In this document: positions 52,993 to 60,524 of the stretch, piece after piece
Layout: every line of letters starts with the position of its first letter
Numbering within the stretch: position 1 is the stretch's first letter
DNA from: Pannonibacter indicus
GTDB taxonomy: Bacteria; Pseudomonadota; Alphaproteobacteria; Rhizobiales; Stappiaceae
Length of the DNA: 64,000 nucleotides
Direction of reading: 5' to 3'
NCBI RefSeq assembly: GCF_001418225.1
Contig: NZ_LIPT01000001.1
Span: 496,001 to 560,000 of the forward strand
Made by a program: the position numbers and the translations under genes
Notes under the pieces: generated by a model
Database searches by the model: none
The model's input: only the letters and a program-made list of their open reading frames with translations
Told to the model about the DNA's origin: nothing

Positions 52993-55040
52993 ACAAACCG
53001 GCTTATGTGATCGGCGTCGATGTTGGCGGCACCTTCACCGATGTTTTCGTGCTCGATGAGGCCAATGGCACCATCGTCACCGCAAAGGTGCCCTCCACCC
53101 GGGGCGATCAGTCAAAGGGCTTCATTGAGGGCATCGCCTCCCGCGTGGCCGATTTCGGAGACATCAGCACAGTGGTGCACGGCACTACGGTGGGCACCAA
53201 CGCCCTGCTGGAGCGCAAGGGCGCCCGCACCGGCATCATCACCACGGAAGGCTTCCGCGACGTGCTGGAAATGCGCCGCCGCGACCGGCCCACGACGTGG
53301 GGCCTGAAGGGCGCTTTTACCCCCGTGGTGGAGCGCCCGGACCGGGTGGAGGTGCAGGAGCGCGTGCTCGCCGATGGTTCGGTGCTGCAGGTGGTGGATG
53401 AGGACGAAGTCCGTGCCCAGGCGAAAGCCCTCGCCGAAAGCGGTTGCGATGCGGTCTGCGTCTTCTTCATCAACGGATACGCCAACAATGACAACGAGCG
53501 CCGCGCCGTCGAGGCCGTGCGTTCCGTCTGGCCGAATTCCTACGTCACCGCGGCAACGGAGATCCTGCCCGAGATCCGCGAGTTCGAGCGCCTGTCCACG
53601 GCAACGCTCAACGCCTATCTCCAGCCCGCCGTCGCCTCCTATCTTGACCGTCTGGAAACGGGCCTGAAGGCGCAGGGCTTCACCGGCGACATTCTCATCG
53701 TCCAGTCGAATGGCGGCGTCATGTCCATCGGCACGGCGAAGAAGTACCCGGTGCGCACCGCCCTCTCCGGCCCCGCAGCCGGAGTGATCGCGGCAACAGC
53801 CATCGCGGAAGCAGCGGGCTTCCCCAACATCATCACCTGCGACATGGGCGGCACCTCCTTTGACGTGTCCCTCGTCGCAGACGGCAAGGCAGCGCTGGCT
53901 GCACAGACGGCCATCGACTTCGGCATGGTCGTGCGCACGCCGATGATCGAGATCACCACCATCGGCGCAGGCGGCGGCTCCATTGCTTGCGTGGACAAGA
54001 GCGGCCTGCTTCAGGTCGGCCCGGAATCGGCTGGTTCCGACCCCGGCCCGGTGTGCTACGGCCTCGGCAACACCCGCCCGACCGTGACCGACGCCAACCT
54101 CGTGCTGGGCCGCATCAATCCGGACCGGCCCATCGGCGGCAAGCTGTCAAAGCTCGACATCAACGCCTCCCGCGAGGCAATCCGCAGCCATATCGCTGAA
54201 CCGCTTGGCCTCTCCATCGAGGATGCAGCCGAAGCAATCCTGCGGCTTGCCAATGCCAAGATGGCCGGCGCCATCCGCCTCGTCTCCATCGAGAAAGGGC
54301 ACGATCCGGCCCAGTTCGCCGCCATGCCATTCGGCGGCGGCGGCTCGCTGCACACAGGCGCGCTGATCAAGGAAGTAGGCCTCGGCTCCGCCCTCGTCCC
54401 GCGCTTTCCCGGCGTCACCTCGGCGCTTGGCTGCGTCGTCGCCGACATGCGGCATGACCGGGTGCAGACCGTCAACCGGGTGCTGGACACGATCGACGCA
54501 GGTCAGCTTGGCGCCGGCATGCTGGCCGCTGCGGCAGAAACGGAAGATCTGCTGGCCACTGCCGGTGTCGCCTTTGCCGCCGTTGACCGGGTGTTCGAGC
54601 TGGACATGCTCTATCTCGGCCAGACCCACACGGTGAATGTGCCGCTGACCATTCCGGCAGACGGCCTGACGCGCGAGGCCATCCGCGACGCATTCGAGGC
54701 CGCCTACAAGGCCCAGTTCGGCCGTCTGCTCGATGGCATCCCCATGCGCGTGATGAACTATCGCATCGCCGTCATCGGCCGCCGTCCGGGGCTGGACATG
54801 CGCCTCTTCGCCCCCGTGGATGGAAAGTCCGCTGCCGAATGCAGAACCGGCACCCGCCGCGTCTACGCGGGCGGCAGCTGGCATGAGACAGGCATCTATG
54901 AGCGCCTGCAGCTGATGACCGGCGCCCGCATCGAAGGTCCTGCCATTCTGGAACAGCCGGACACGACGATCTTCGTGGACCCTGGCCTTGCCGGAACCGT
55001 CGATGCCTTCGGCAACCTGATCATCCGTCCGGAGGCATGA
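52989..55040 (+). CDS. hyuA: Hydantoinase A / oxoprolinase-family subunit
   Basis: The 683-residue HyuA-type protein overlaps hyuB by 4 nt. It has the actin-fold phosphate loop VIGVDVGGTFTDVFVLD at the N-terminus, STVVHGTTVGTNALLERKG-like TNALLERKGA, the second phosphate segment CDMGGTSFDVSLV near residue 285, and AMPFGGGGSLHTG. It binds and hydrolyses ATP to activate the carbonyl of the ring substrate. The order HyuB before HyuA is reversed relative to many hydantoinase operons. Confidence 0.9.
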   Translation: MNKPAYVIGVDVGGTFTDVFVLDEANGTIVTAKVPSTRGDQSKGFIEGIASRVADFGDISTVVHGTTVGTNALLERKGARTGIITTEGFRDVLEMRRRDRPTTWGLKGAFTPVVERPDRVEVQERVLADGSVLQVVDEDEVRAQAKALAESGCDAVCVFFINGYANNDNERRAVEAVRSVWPNSYVTAATEILPEIREFERLSTATLNAYLQPAVASYLDRLETGLKAQGFTGDILIVQSNGGVMSIGTAKKYPVRTALSGPAAGVIAATAIAEAAGFPNIITCDMGGTSFDVSLVADGKAALAAQTAIDFGMVVRTPMIEITTIGAGGGSIACVDKSGLLQVGPESAGSDPGPVCYGLGNTRPTVTDANLVLGRINPDRPIGGKLSKLDINASREAIRSHIAEPLGLSIEDAAEAILRLANAKMAGAIRLVSIEKGHDPAQFAAMPFGGGGSLHTGALIKEVGLGSALVPRFPGVTSALGCVVADMRHDRVQTVNRVLDTIDAGQLGAGMLAAAAETEDLLATAGVAFAAVDRVFELDMLYLGQTHTVNVPLTIPADGLTREAIRDAFEAAYKAQFGRLLDGIPMRVMNYRIAVIGRRPGLDMRLFAPVDGKSAAECRTGTRRVYAGGSWHETGIYERLQLMTGARIEGPAILEQPDTTIFVDPGLAGTVDAFGNLIIRPEA

Positions 55041-55043
55041 GCG

Positions 55044-55658
55044 ATGGAGCTGGACACCCTCGACCCCGCCCGCACCGGCCTGCTGATCGTCGATCTGCAG
55101 AACGACTTCCTTGACCCGAAGGGCGCCTATGGCCGTGCCGGGCAGACCAGCCCGGACATCACCGCCCTGCCGCAGCGCATTCTGCCTCTGGCAGAGGCAC
55201 TGCGGAAGAAGGGCGGCTGGATCATCTCCACCCAGTTCACGCTGGTGCCCGGCAAGGGCGGTGAGCCTTTCATCTCGCCGCATCTGAAGTCGCTGCGGCC
55301 CTTCCTTGCCAAGGGTGACTTCTGCCCCGGCGCATGGGGCCACCAGCTTGTGGACCTGCTGCAGCCTGCGGATCTGACGGTGGAGAAGATCGCCTATTCG
55401 GCCTTCTACATGACGCGCCTTGAATGGGTGCTGAAGAAGGCGGGCATCGACACGCTGATGGTCTGCGGGATCGTCACCAATGGCGGCGTCGCCTCCACCT
55501 TGCGGGACGCGCATGTGCGGGATTTCCGCACCATTGCCCTGTCCGACGGCTGCGCCGCCTTCTCCCCGGCCACCCACGCACAGGCGATGGGCGACATCTC
55601 AACTATCTCGAAAGTGATGACCACCGCCGAGGCCACCGCCCTCGTCAACACCCTGTGA
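55044..55658 (+). CDS. Isochorismatase-fold hydrolase lacking the usual nucleophile Cys
   Basis: The 204-residue protein has the isochorismatase-like fold with Asp17 in LIVDLQNDF and Lys115 in EKIAYSAF, two of the three catalytic residues of amidases such as N-carbamoylsarcosine or maleamate amidase. The third, the nucleophile in the usual TN-x-C-V motif, is replaced: residues 145-149 read TNGGV, so Gly148 sits where Cys is expected (codon GGC). True isochorismatases (EntB, PhzD) also lack this Cys and use Asp for acid catalysis. So it may not be an amidase. It starts 3 nt after hyuA, with GGAGG upstream. Confidence 0.82.
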   Translation: MELDTLDPARTGLLIVDLQNDFLDPKGAYGRAGQTSPDITALPQRILPLAEALRKKGGWIISTQFTLVPGKGGEPFISPHLKSLRPFLAKGDFCPGAWGHQLVDLLQPADLTVEKIAYSAFYMTRLEWVLKKAGIDTLMVCGIVTNGGVASTLRDAHVRDFRTIALSDGCAAFSPATHAQAMGDISTISKVMTTAEATALVNTL

Positions 55659-55668
55659 GAGCAAGGCC

Positions 55669-57096
55669 ATGAAAAACGCAGGCAACCCGAAGACCGTCTT
55701 TGGAGAACCGCCCCGGATCGACATCGAAACCGGCGTGCTGATCATTGGCGCGGGTGCCTGCGGCCTCACCGCTGCGCTTCATGCCGCCGGTACGGGGGCC
55801 GAGGTGATCGTGGTGGAGCGCGATGCCTCACCCTCCGGCTCCACGTCCATGTCCTCCGGCTTCGTCCCCGCGCCCGCCACCCGCTACCAGCAGGCCATCG
55901 GCGTCAGCGATGACACGCCGGAACGGTTCGAGGCCGATATTCAGGCCAAGACGAAGCACCGCGCCCTGCCTCATCTGGCAAGCCTTGCCAGCCGCAACAT
56001 TGGCCCTGCGGTGGAGTGGCTGGGCAAGCATGCGGGCATCGAGTGGATCGTGCTGGAGGGCTTCCTTTATCCCGGCCACAGCCGCCACCGGATGCATGCG
56101 GTGAAGGAAAAGACGGGCGCCGCCCTCATCGCCGGGCTCCTGTCTGCCACGCAAGCGCGGGACATTCCGCTTGTCACGGACGCGTGGTGCAGCACGCTTT
56201 ATGCCGGAACGGACGGCCGCATCCTCGCCGCTGCCATCCAGCGCCCGGACGGCGCAGAAGAGATCATCGCCGCAAAGTCCATCGTGCTGGCCTGCAACGG
56301 CTATGGCGGCAGCCGCGAGGCCATCGCCCGGCACATTCCGGAGATGGCGGGCGGGCTTTACTATGGACACGAGGGCAACACGGGTGATGCCATCGCCTGG
56401 GGTGAGCAGCTCGGCGCGCAGCTTGCCCATCTTGGCGCCTATCAGGGCCACGGCTCCCTCGCCCATCCGCACGGCATCCTGATTTCCTGGGCGCTGATGA
56501 TGGAAGGCGGGCTGCAGGTGAACCTGGAGGGACGCCGTTTCTCCAACGAGAACGAGGGCTATTCCGAACAGGCGGTGCATGTTCTGGCCCAGCCGCAGGG
56601 CGTTGCCTGGAACATCTACGACGAGCGTATCCACCAGTTCGCCCTTGGCTTTCCCGACTACTGCGAGGCCGTGGCCGCGAAGGCCATCCACTCTGCCCCC
56701 GATGCCGCCAGCCTTGCCGCAGCCACCGGCCTGCCGGAAACGCAGCTGGTGGAAACATTGGCGCAAGCCGCCCGTCTGGCGGCAGGCGGGGCGGGCATAA
56801 CCGATGAATTTGGCCGCGATTTCACCGTCAAGCCTGCCCTCACGCCGCCCTATCATGCAGTAAAAGTGACCGGCGCCCTGTTCCACACCCAGGGCGGCCT
56901 CGTCATCGGCGGGGACGCCCGCGTGCTGCGCGCCGATGGCACAGCGCTGCCGAACCTCTTTGCCGGCGGCGGCGCAGCCTGCGGCGTTTCCGGGCCTGAC
57001 GTTTCGGGCTATCTGTCCGGTAACGGCCTTCTCACGGCCATCGCCTTCGGCTGGATCGCCGGGCGCGAAGCGGCGCGGCAGGCCCTGCAAGGCTGA
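55669..57096 (+). CDS. FAD-dependent dehydrogenase/reductase (fumarate reductase / ketosteroid dehydrogenase superfamily)
   Basis: The 475-residue soluble flavoprotein has an FAD dinucleotide motif (LIIGAGACGLTAALHAA, about 24-40), an ERDASPSGSTSMSSG segment, ACNGYGGSREAI, and a C-terminal FAGGGAACGVSG...GYLSGNGLL. In fumarate reductases the substrate dicarboxylate is held by two arginines. By motif alignment both positions are Tyr here (Tyr298 after RRFSNENEG, Tyr448 in SGYLSGN), while the His of LFHTQGG (406) is kept. It probably reduces or introduces a C=C bond in a substrate other than fumarate. No signal peptide is seen. Confidence 0.8.
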   Translation: MKNAGNPKTVFGEPPRIDIETGVLIIGAGACGLTAALHAAGTGAEVIVVERDASPSGSTSMSSGFVPAPATRYQQAIGVSDDTPERFEADIQAKTKHRALPHLASLASRNIGPAVEWLGKHAGIEWIVLEGFLYPGHSRHRMHAVKEKTGAALIAGLLSATQARDIPLVTDAWCSTLYAGTDGRILAAAIQRPDGAEEIIAAKSIVLACNGYGGSREAIARHIPEMAGGLYYGHEGNTGDAIAWGEQLGAQLAHLGAYQGHGSLAHPHGILISWALMMEGGLQVNLEGRRFSNENEGYSEQAVHVLAQPQGVAWNIYDERIHQFALGFPDYCEAVAAKAIHSAPDAASLAAATGLPETQLVETLAQAARLAAGGAGITDEFGRDFTVKPALTPPYHAVKVTGALFHTQGGLVIGGDARVLRADGTALPNLFAGGGAACGVSGPDVSGYLSGNGLLTAIAFGWIAGREAARQALQG

Positions 57097-57135
57097 GCCC
57101 CGCCGCCGCAGGATCTTGGGCGTAGAGGGGGCAAT

Positions 57136-57156
57136 ACGGCAGAATTTCCCTGCCGT
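57136..57156 (+). terminator. Small hairpin after flavoprotein gene
   Basis: ACGGCAG (57136-57142) and CTGCCGT (57150-57156) form a 7-bp stem with a 7-nt loop in the 135-nt gap before the cupin gene. No T-run follows; it may attenuate transcription into the cupin gene. Confidence 0.4.
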
Positions 57157-57231
57157 GCGGCAGCGGACGGCAGATCCCGCGTGCGGCGGGCGGGTCTAAT
57201 GGCAGCGATCCTTCCCCCTCAGGAGCCTGTC

Positions 57232-57585
57232 ATGAGCCTCATCAAGACCATCGACCACACCCCCACCTTCGAGCCCACCCACGCCCTGCCCGCCCCCGAG
57301 CGGCTGATTTCCGGCAATCCGGAATTCTCCACCTGGGCCATGGACGAATCGCGCGATGGCAAGATCAAGTCCGGCATCTGGCAGGCCACTCCCGGCCTCA
57401 CCCATTCGATCAAGGGCGAGACCTTCGAATTCTGCCATATCCTGGAAGGCGTCGTCGAAATCACCGAGAACGGCAAGGAGCCCATCACCTACCGTGCCGG
57501 TGACAGCTTCGTCATGAAGCCCGGCTTCGCCGGCACCTGGCGCACCATCGAAACCGTGCGCAAGATCTACGTGGTTTGCTACTGA
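57232..57585 (+). CDS. Cupin-domain protein (DUF861 / EutQ-like)
   Basis: Read from MSLIKTIDHTPTFEPTHALP, the 117-residue protein is a single small beta-barrel with KSGIWQATPGLTHSIKGETF, EFCHILEGVVEITENG, YRAGDSFVMKPGFAGTWRTI, the usual pattern of Cupin_3 proteins related to (S)-ureidoglycine aminohydrolase and EutQ. AGGAG is 7 nt before the ATG. It may isomerise or hydrolyse an intermediate, or have only a binding role; no reaction can be assigned. It lies 135 nt after the flavoprotein on the same strand. Confidence 0.8.
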   Translation: MSLIKTIDHTPTFEPTHALPAPERLISGNPEFSTWAMDESRDGKIKSGIWQATPGLTHSIKGETFEFCHILEGVVEITENGKEPITYRAGDSFVMKPGFAGTWRTIETVRKIYVVCY

Positions 57586-57620
57586 GCCGTTCTATACACG
57601 CAAACACCAGCCACCACGCA

Positions 57621-57746
57621 GTCCCGGCCTTGTGCCGGGACCTGTCAGGCGAGCAACGCTAATCTAAGCTTTTAAATCAATATCCTAACCAACCCATCAT
57701 AACAGCCGCCGTACCCATATCACGGGTCCCGGCACAAGGCCGGGAC
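57621..57746. repeat. Perfect inverted palindrome pair in a convergent gap (family 2)
   Basis: A 22-nt sequence beginning GTCCCGGCCTTGTGCC (57621-57642) is repeated exactly in reverse orientation at 57725-57746. Each copy also folds on itself (GTCCCGG/CCGGGAC). The 82-nt spacer is AT-rich and holds no gene. The element sits between the converging cupin and deacetylase genes. Confidence 0.75.
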
Positions 57747-57807
57747 GGCGCGAGTGGGGGGTGCTGCGCCTTCAAACTTGCGCCCTGAGGCAGGGCTTCC
57801 AGTGCCC

Positions 57808-58959
57808 CTACCCCGCCAGTTCCCCCGCCAGCCGTGCCAGCATCGCCATGCAGGCGGCGAGTTCTGCGCGCAGGATATATTCATCGGGCCGGTGGGCGCG
57901 GGTGATGGATCCGGGGCCGCAGATGATGGAGGGCACGCCTGCGGCCTGAAACAGCCCCGCTTCCGTGCCATAACTGACCGACTGGATCGCTGCGCCGCCC
58001 GACAGCCGCTCGATCAGCGTGATGAAGCCTGCATCCGGCGCCGGGGCCAGCGCGGGGTAACTCGCCAGTTCCTGCCAGCTCGCCGACAGCGCCCGCCCTT
58101 CCGCCTGTGCCTGCGCCATCAGCGCATCAAGCTTGGCCAGCACCTTTGCACTCACGTCCTGCGGCGCGGCACCGGGCACGCAACGCACCTCGAAAGCCAA
58201 ACGGCACAGATCGGGAATGATGTTGACGGCGCTGCCGCCCGACACGATCCCTGCCACCACCGTTGAGGAGGGCGGCGAGAAGCGCGCATCAAACGGGCCT
58301 TCCACTTCCATCTTCGCCGAGAGATCGCGGATGAACAGCAGCAGTTCCGCCGCCGGATAAAGCGCATTCTCGCCGAGCGCGGGCTGGGAGCTGTGCGCAG
58401 CCCTGCCGGTGAAGGTGATTTCCACCGCCTGCTTGCCCTTGTGCGAGAGGACGGGGCGCATATCCGAGGGCTCGCCGACGATGCAGCCCGCCGGCAGGGC
58501 GCACAGCTCCGGCAGTTCCGCAATCATGTGCGGCGCGCCCCGGCAGCCAATTTCCTCGTCATAGGAAAAGGCGATATGCACCGGACGCTTCAGGCTTGCC
58601 GCCTTGAACAGGGGCACCGCCGCCAGCACGCAGGCGAGAAAGCCTTTCATGTCGGTCGCCCCGCGCCCCGTCAGGCGCCCGCCAAGGTCCGTCAGGCGGA
58701 AGGGATCGGAGGTCCAGACCTGCCCCTCCACCGGCACCACATCCATGTGGCCGGAGAGCACATAGCCCGGCACATCCTTCGGCCCGATGGTGGCAAAGAG
58801 GTTCACCCGGTCGCCCTCCGGCCCCGGCAGCACGGCACAGTCCACACCATAGCCCGCCAGATAGTTACGCACATAATCCGCAATCGTGCCATTGGCCGCT
58901 CCGGGCAGCACGTTGAGGCCAACCAGATCCGCCAGCAGTGCCTCAGCCGAATGCGCCAT
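57808..58959 (-). CDS. argE: Acetylornithine deacetylase-like M20 peptidase
   Basis: Read from MAHSAEALLADLVGLNVLPG, the 383-residue protein has the M20 two-metal site: LSGHMDVVPVEG (His, Asp), GRGATDMKGFLA (Asp), the catalytic Glu in SYDEEIGCRGAP and GEPSDMRPVLSHKG. Length and motifs fit ArgE, which removes acetate from N-acetylornithine; related enzymes act on other N-acyl amino acids. GGAG 8 nt upstream of the ATG at 58959 decides the start; the frame is open 69 codons further up. It is not near other arginine genes, so a catabolic N-acyl substrate is possible. Confidence 0.82.
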   Translation of the reverse strand: MAHSAEALLADLVGLNVLPGAANGTIADYVRNYLAGYGVDCAVLPGPEGDRVNLFATIGPKDVPGYVLSGHMDVVPVEGQVWTSDPFRLTDLGGRLTGRGATDMKGFLACVLAAVPLFKAASLKRPVHIAFSYDEEIGCRGAPHMIAELPELCALPAGCIVGEPSDMRPVLSHKGKQAVEITFTGRAAHSSQPALGENALYPAAELLLFIRDLSAKMEVEGPFDARFSPPSSTVVAGIVSGGSAVNIIPDLCRLAFEVRCVPGAAPQDVSAKVLAKLDALMAQAQAEGRALSASWQELASYPALAPAPDAGFITLIERLSGGAAIQSVSYGTEAGLFQAAGVPSIICGPGSITRAHRPDEYILRAELAACMAMLARLAGELAG

Positions 58960-59230
58960 TCCCATTTCTCCAGTCAGTCCACAAAGTCTCTGCCTGCCAT
59001 CATCCGCGCTTTGCCGCGCAGTTCCTGCCGAAGACACGCCGCCCCGCAGGATATCCTGCGGCAGGCTGGCCTCCTGCTTGCGGATGGACTTTACCAGCCC
59101 CAAGCCCCCGCCGCACAGAATTGCGCCGAAGGGCTCCCGAACAGCGCAATCGGCCGCGCGCTGCAAACATATGGCGCATGGTTGTGCCGGCTGCGGCCTA
59201 GGATCTCTGCAGATTTACCGGAGCCCTGCA

Positions 59231-59473
59231 GTGTCCCTGTCCTTTCACCCCACCTATGGCCTTGCAGCCGGGGTCTATACCCGCGATGTTTCGCGGGCGC
59301 TGAAAAGCCTCAGGCACATCGAGGCCAGCGCCACCCGCATCAACCGCAACGGCCGGTCACGCATTCACATCCAGCCAGTGGGAGGCTGCAAATCCTCCGG
59401 CATCGGCAAGGATCCGGGCCGCGACGCCTGCAACGCCAACCGCCGCTCCAAGAGCGTGCTCATCGACCTGTGA
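59231..59473 (+). pseudogene. C-terminal fragment of an aldehyde dehydrogenase
   Basis: The frame reads YGLAAGVYTRDVSRALKSL near the start and GGCKSSGIGKDPGRDACNAN then RRSKSVLIDL before the TGA. These are the last 70 or so residues of a betaine/semialdehyde-type aldehyde dehydrogenase, normally near 490 residues. The catalytic Cys, cofactor domain and everything upstream of YGLAAG are missing. The usual GGYK and GREAY positions have Cys for Tyr, a sign of relaxed constraint. It ends 6 nt before the next gene and supplies its ribosome-binding region. A complete aldehyde dehydrogenase lies downstream (60525-62000). The 58960-59230 stretch upstream holds no other gene I can support. Confidence 0.75.
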
Positions 59474-59479
59474 GGGAAC

Positions 59480-60514
59480 ATGGCCCCCTATCGTATTGCA
59501 GTCATCCCCGGCGACGGCATCGGCATTCCGGTCACGGAAGCAGCACTCGCCGTGGCAGCCAAGGCCCTGCCCGGCAAGCTGGAAACCGTCACCTTCCCCT
59601 GGTCCTGCGACTATTATCTGCAGACGGGCCGGATGATGCCGGAAGAGGGCATCGAGACCCTGCGCGGCTTTGACGCCATCTACCTTGGTGCCGTCGGCTG
59701 GCCGCAGAAGGTGCCGGATTCGGTATCTCTGCATGGCCTGCTGCTGCCGATCCGCAAGGCCTTCGTGCAATATGCAAACATCCGCCCGCACCGCCTGCTG
59801 GCAGGCGTCGAAGGCCCGCTGCGCAAGGGCGGCTTCGACATCCTGTGCATCCGCGAGAACACAGAGGGCGAATACTCGGGCGCTGGCGGGCGCGTGCATC
59901 AGGGCACGTCCGATGAAGTGGCCATTGAAACCGCCATCTTCACCCGTACGGGCGTCGAGCGCATCCTGCGCTTCGGCTTCGAGCAGGCCCGCAAGCGCAG
60001 CAAGCGCCTTGCCTCGGTTACCAAGTCCAACGCGCAGAAACACACGATGGTGTTCTGGGACGAGGTGACGAAGGAACTGGCCGCCGAGTACCCGGATGTT
60101 GCCGTCAGCCACTACCATATCGATGCCATCGCGGCCCGCATGGTGATGGCACCGGAAAGCCTCGACGTGGTGGTCGCCTCCAACCTCTTCGGCGACATCC
60201 TCACCGATCTGGGCGCGGCCATCCAGGGCGGCCTCGGCTTTGCCGCCTCCGCCAATATCAACCCGGACCGTTCCGCCCCGTCCATGTTCGAGCCGGTGCA
60301 TGGCTCTGCGCCCGATATCGCGCATCTGGGCATCGCCAACCCGCTGGCCGCCATCTGGTCCGCCGCCATGATGCTGGAGCATCTGGGCGAGGCAGAAGCC
60401 GCCAGCCGCATCATGACCGCCATGGAACAGGCCACCGCACGCGGCATCGGCACCGTGCCAGGGCAGAACAAGACCGATGAAATCACCCGTGCCGTGATGG
60501 CAGCGCTGGATTGA
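59480..60514 (+). CDS. Tartrate / D-malate dehydrogenase-like (isopropylmalate dehydrogenase family)
   Basis: The 344-residue beta-decarboxylating dehydrogenase has VIPGDGIGIPVTEAAL, YANIRPHRLLAGVEGP, IRENTEGEYSG, SNLFGDILTDLGAAIQGGLG and EPVHGSAPDIA. The overall pattern fits the TtuC/DmlA branch (tartrate, D-malate) rather than LeuB. It oxidises a 2-hydroxy diacid with NAD and may decarboxylate it. GAGGGAAC before the ATG supports the start. It is followed 10 nt later by an aldehyde dehydrogenase, suggesting a shared catabolic operon. Confidence 0.85.
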   Translation: MAPYRIAVIPGDGIGIPVTEAALAVAAKALPGKLETVTFPWSCDYYLQTGRMMPEEGIETLRGFDAIYLGAVGWPQKVPDSVSLHGLLLPIRKAFVQYANIRPHRLLAGVEGPLRKGGFDILCIRENTEGEYSGAGGRVHQGTSDEVAIETAIFTRTGVERILRFGFEQARKRSKRLASVTKSNAQKHTMVFWDEVTKELAAEYPDVAVSHYHIDAIAARMVMAPESLDVVVASNLFGDILTDLGAAIQGGLGFAASANINPDRSAPSMFEPVHGSAPDIAHLGIANPLAAIWSAAMMLEHLGEAEAASRIMTAMEQATARGIGTVPGQNKTDEITRAVMAALD

Positions 60515-60524
60515 GGATGAAGCC

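Noticed and set aside
57621-57746. CRISPR-like repeat
   Set aside because: There are only two copies, inverted rather than direct, with no spacer series and no cas genes.
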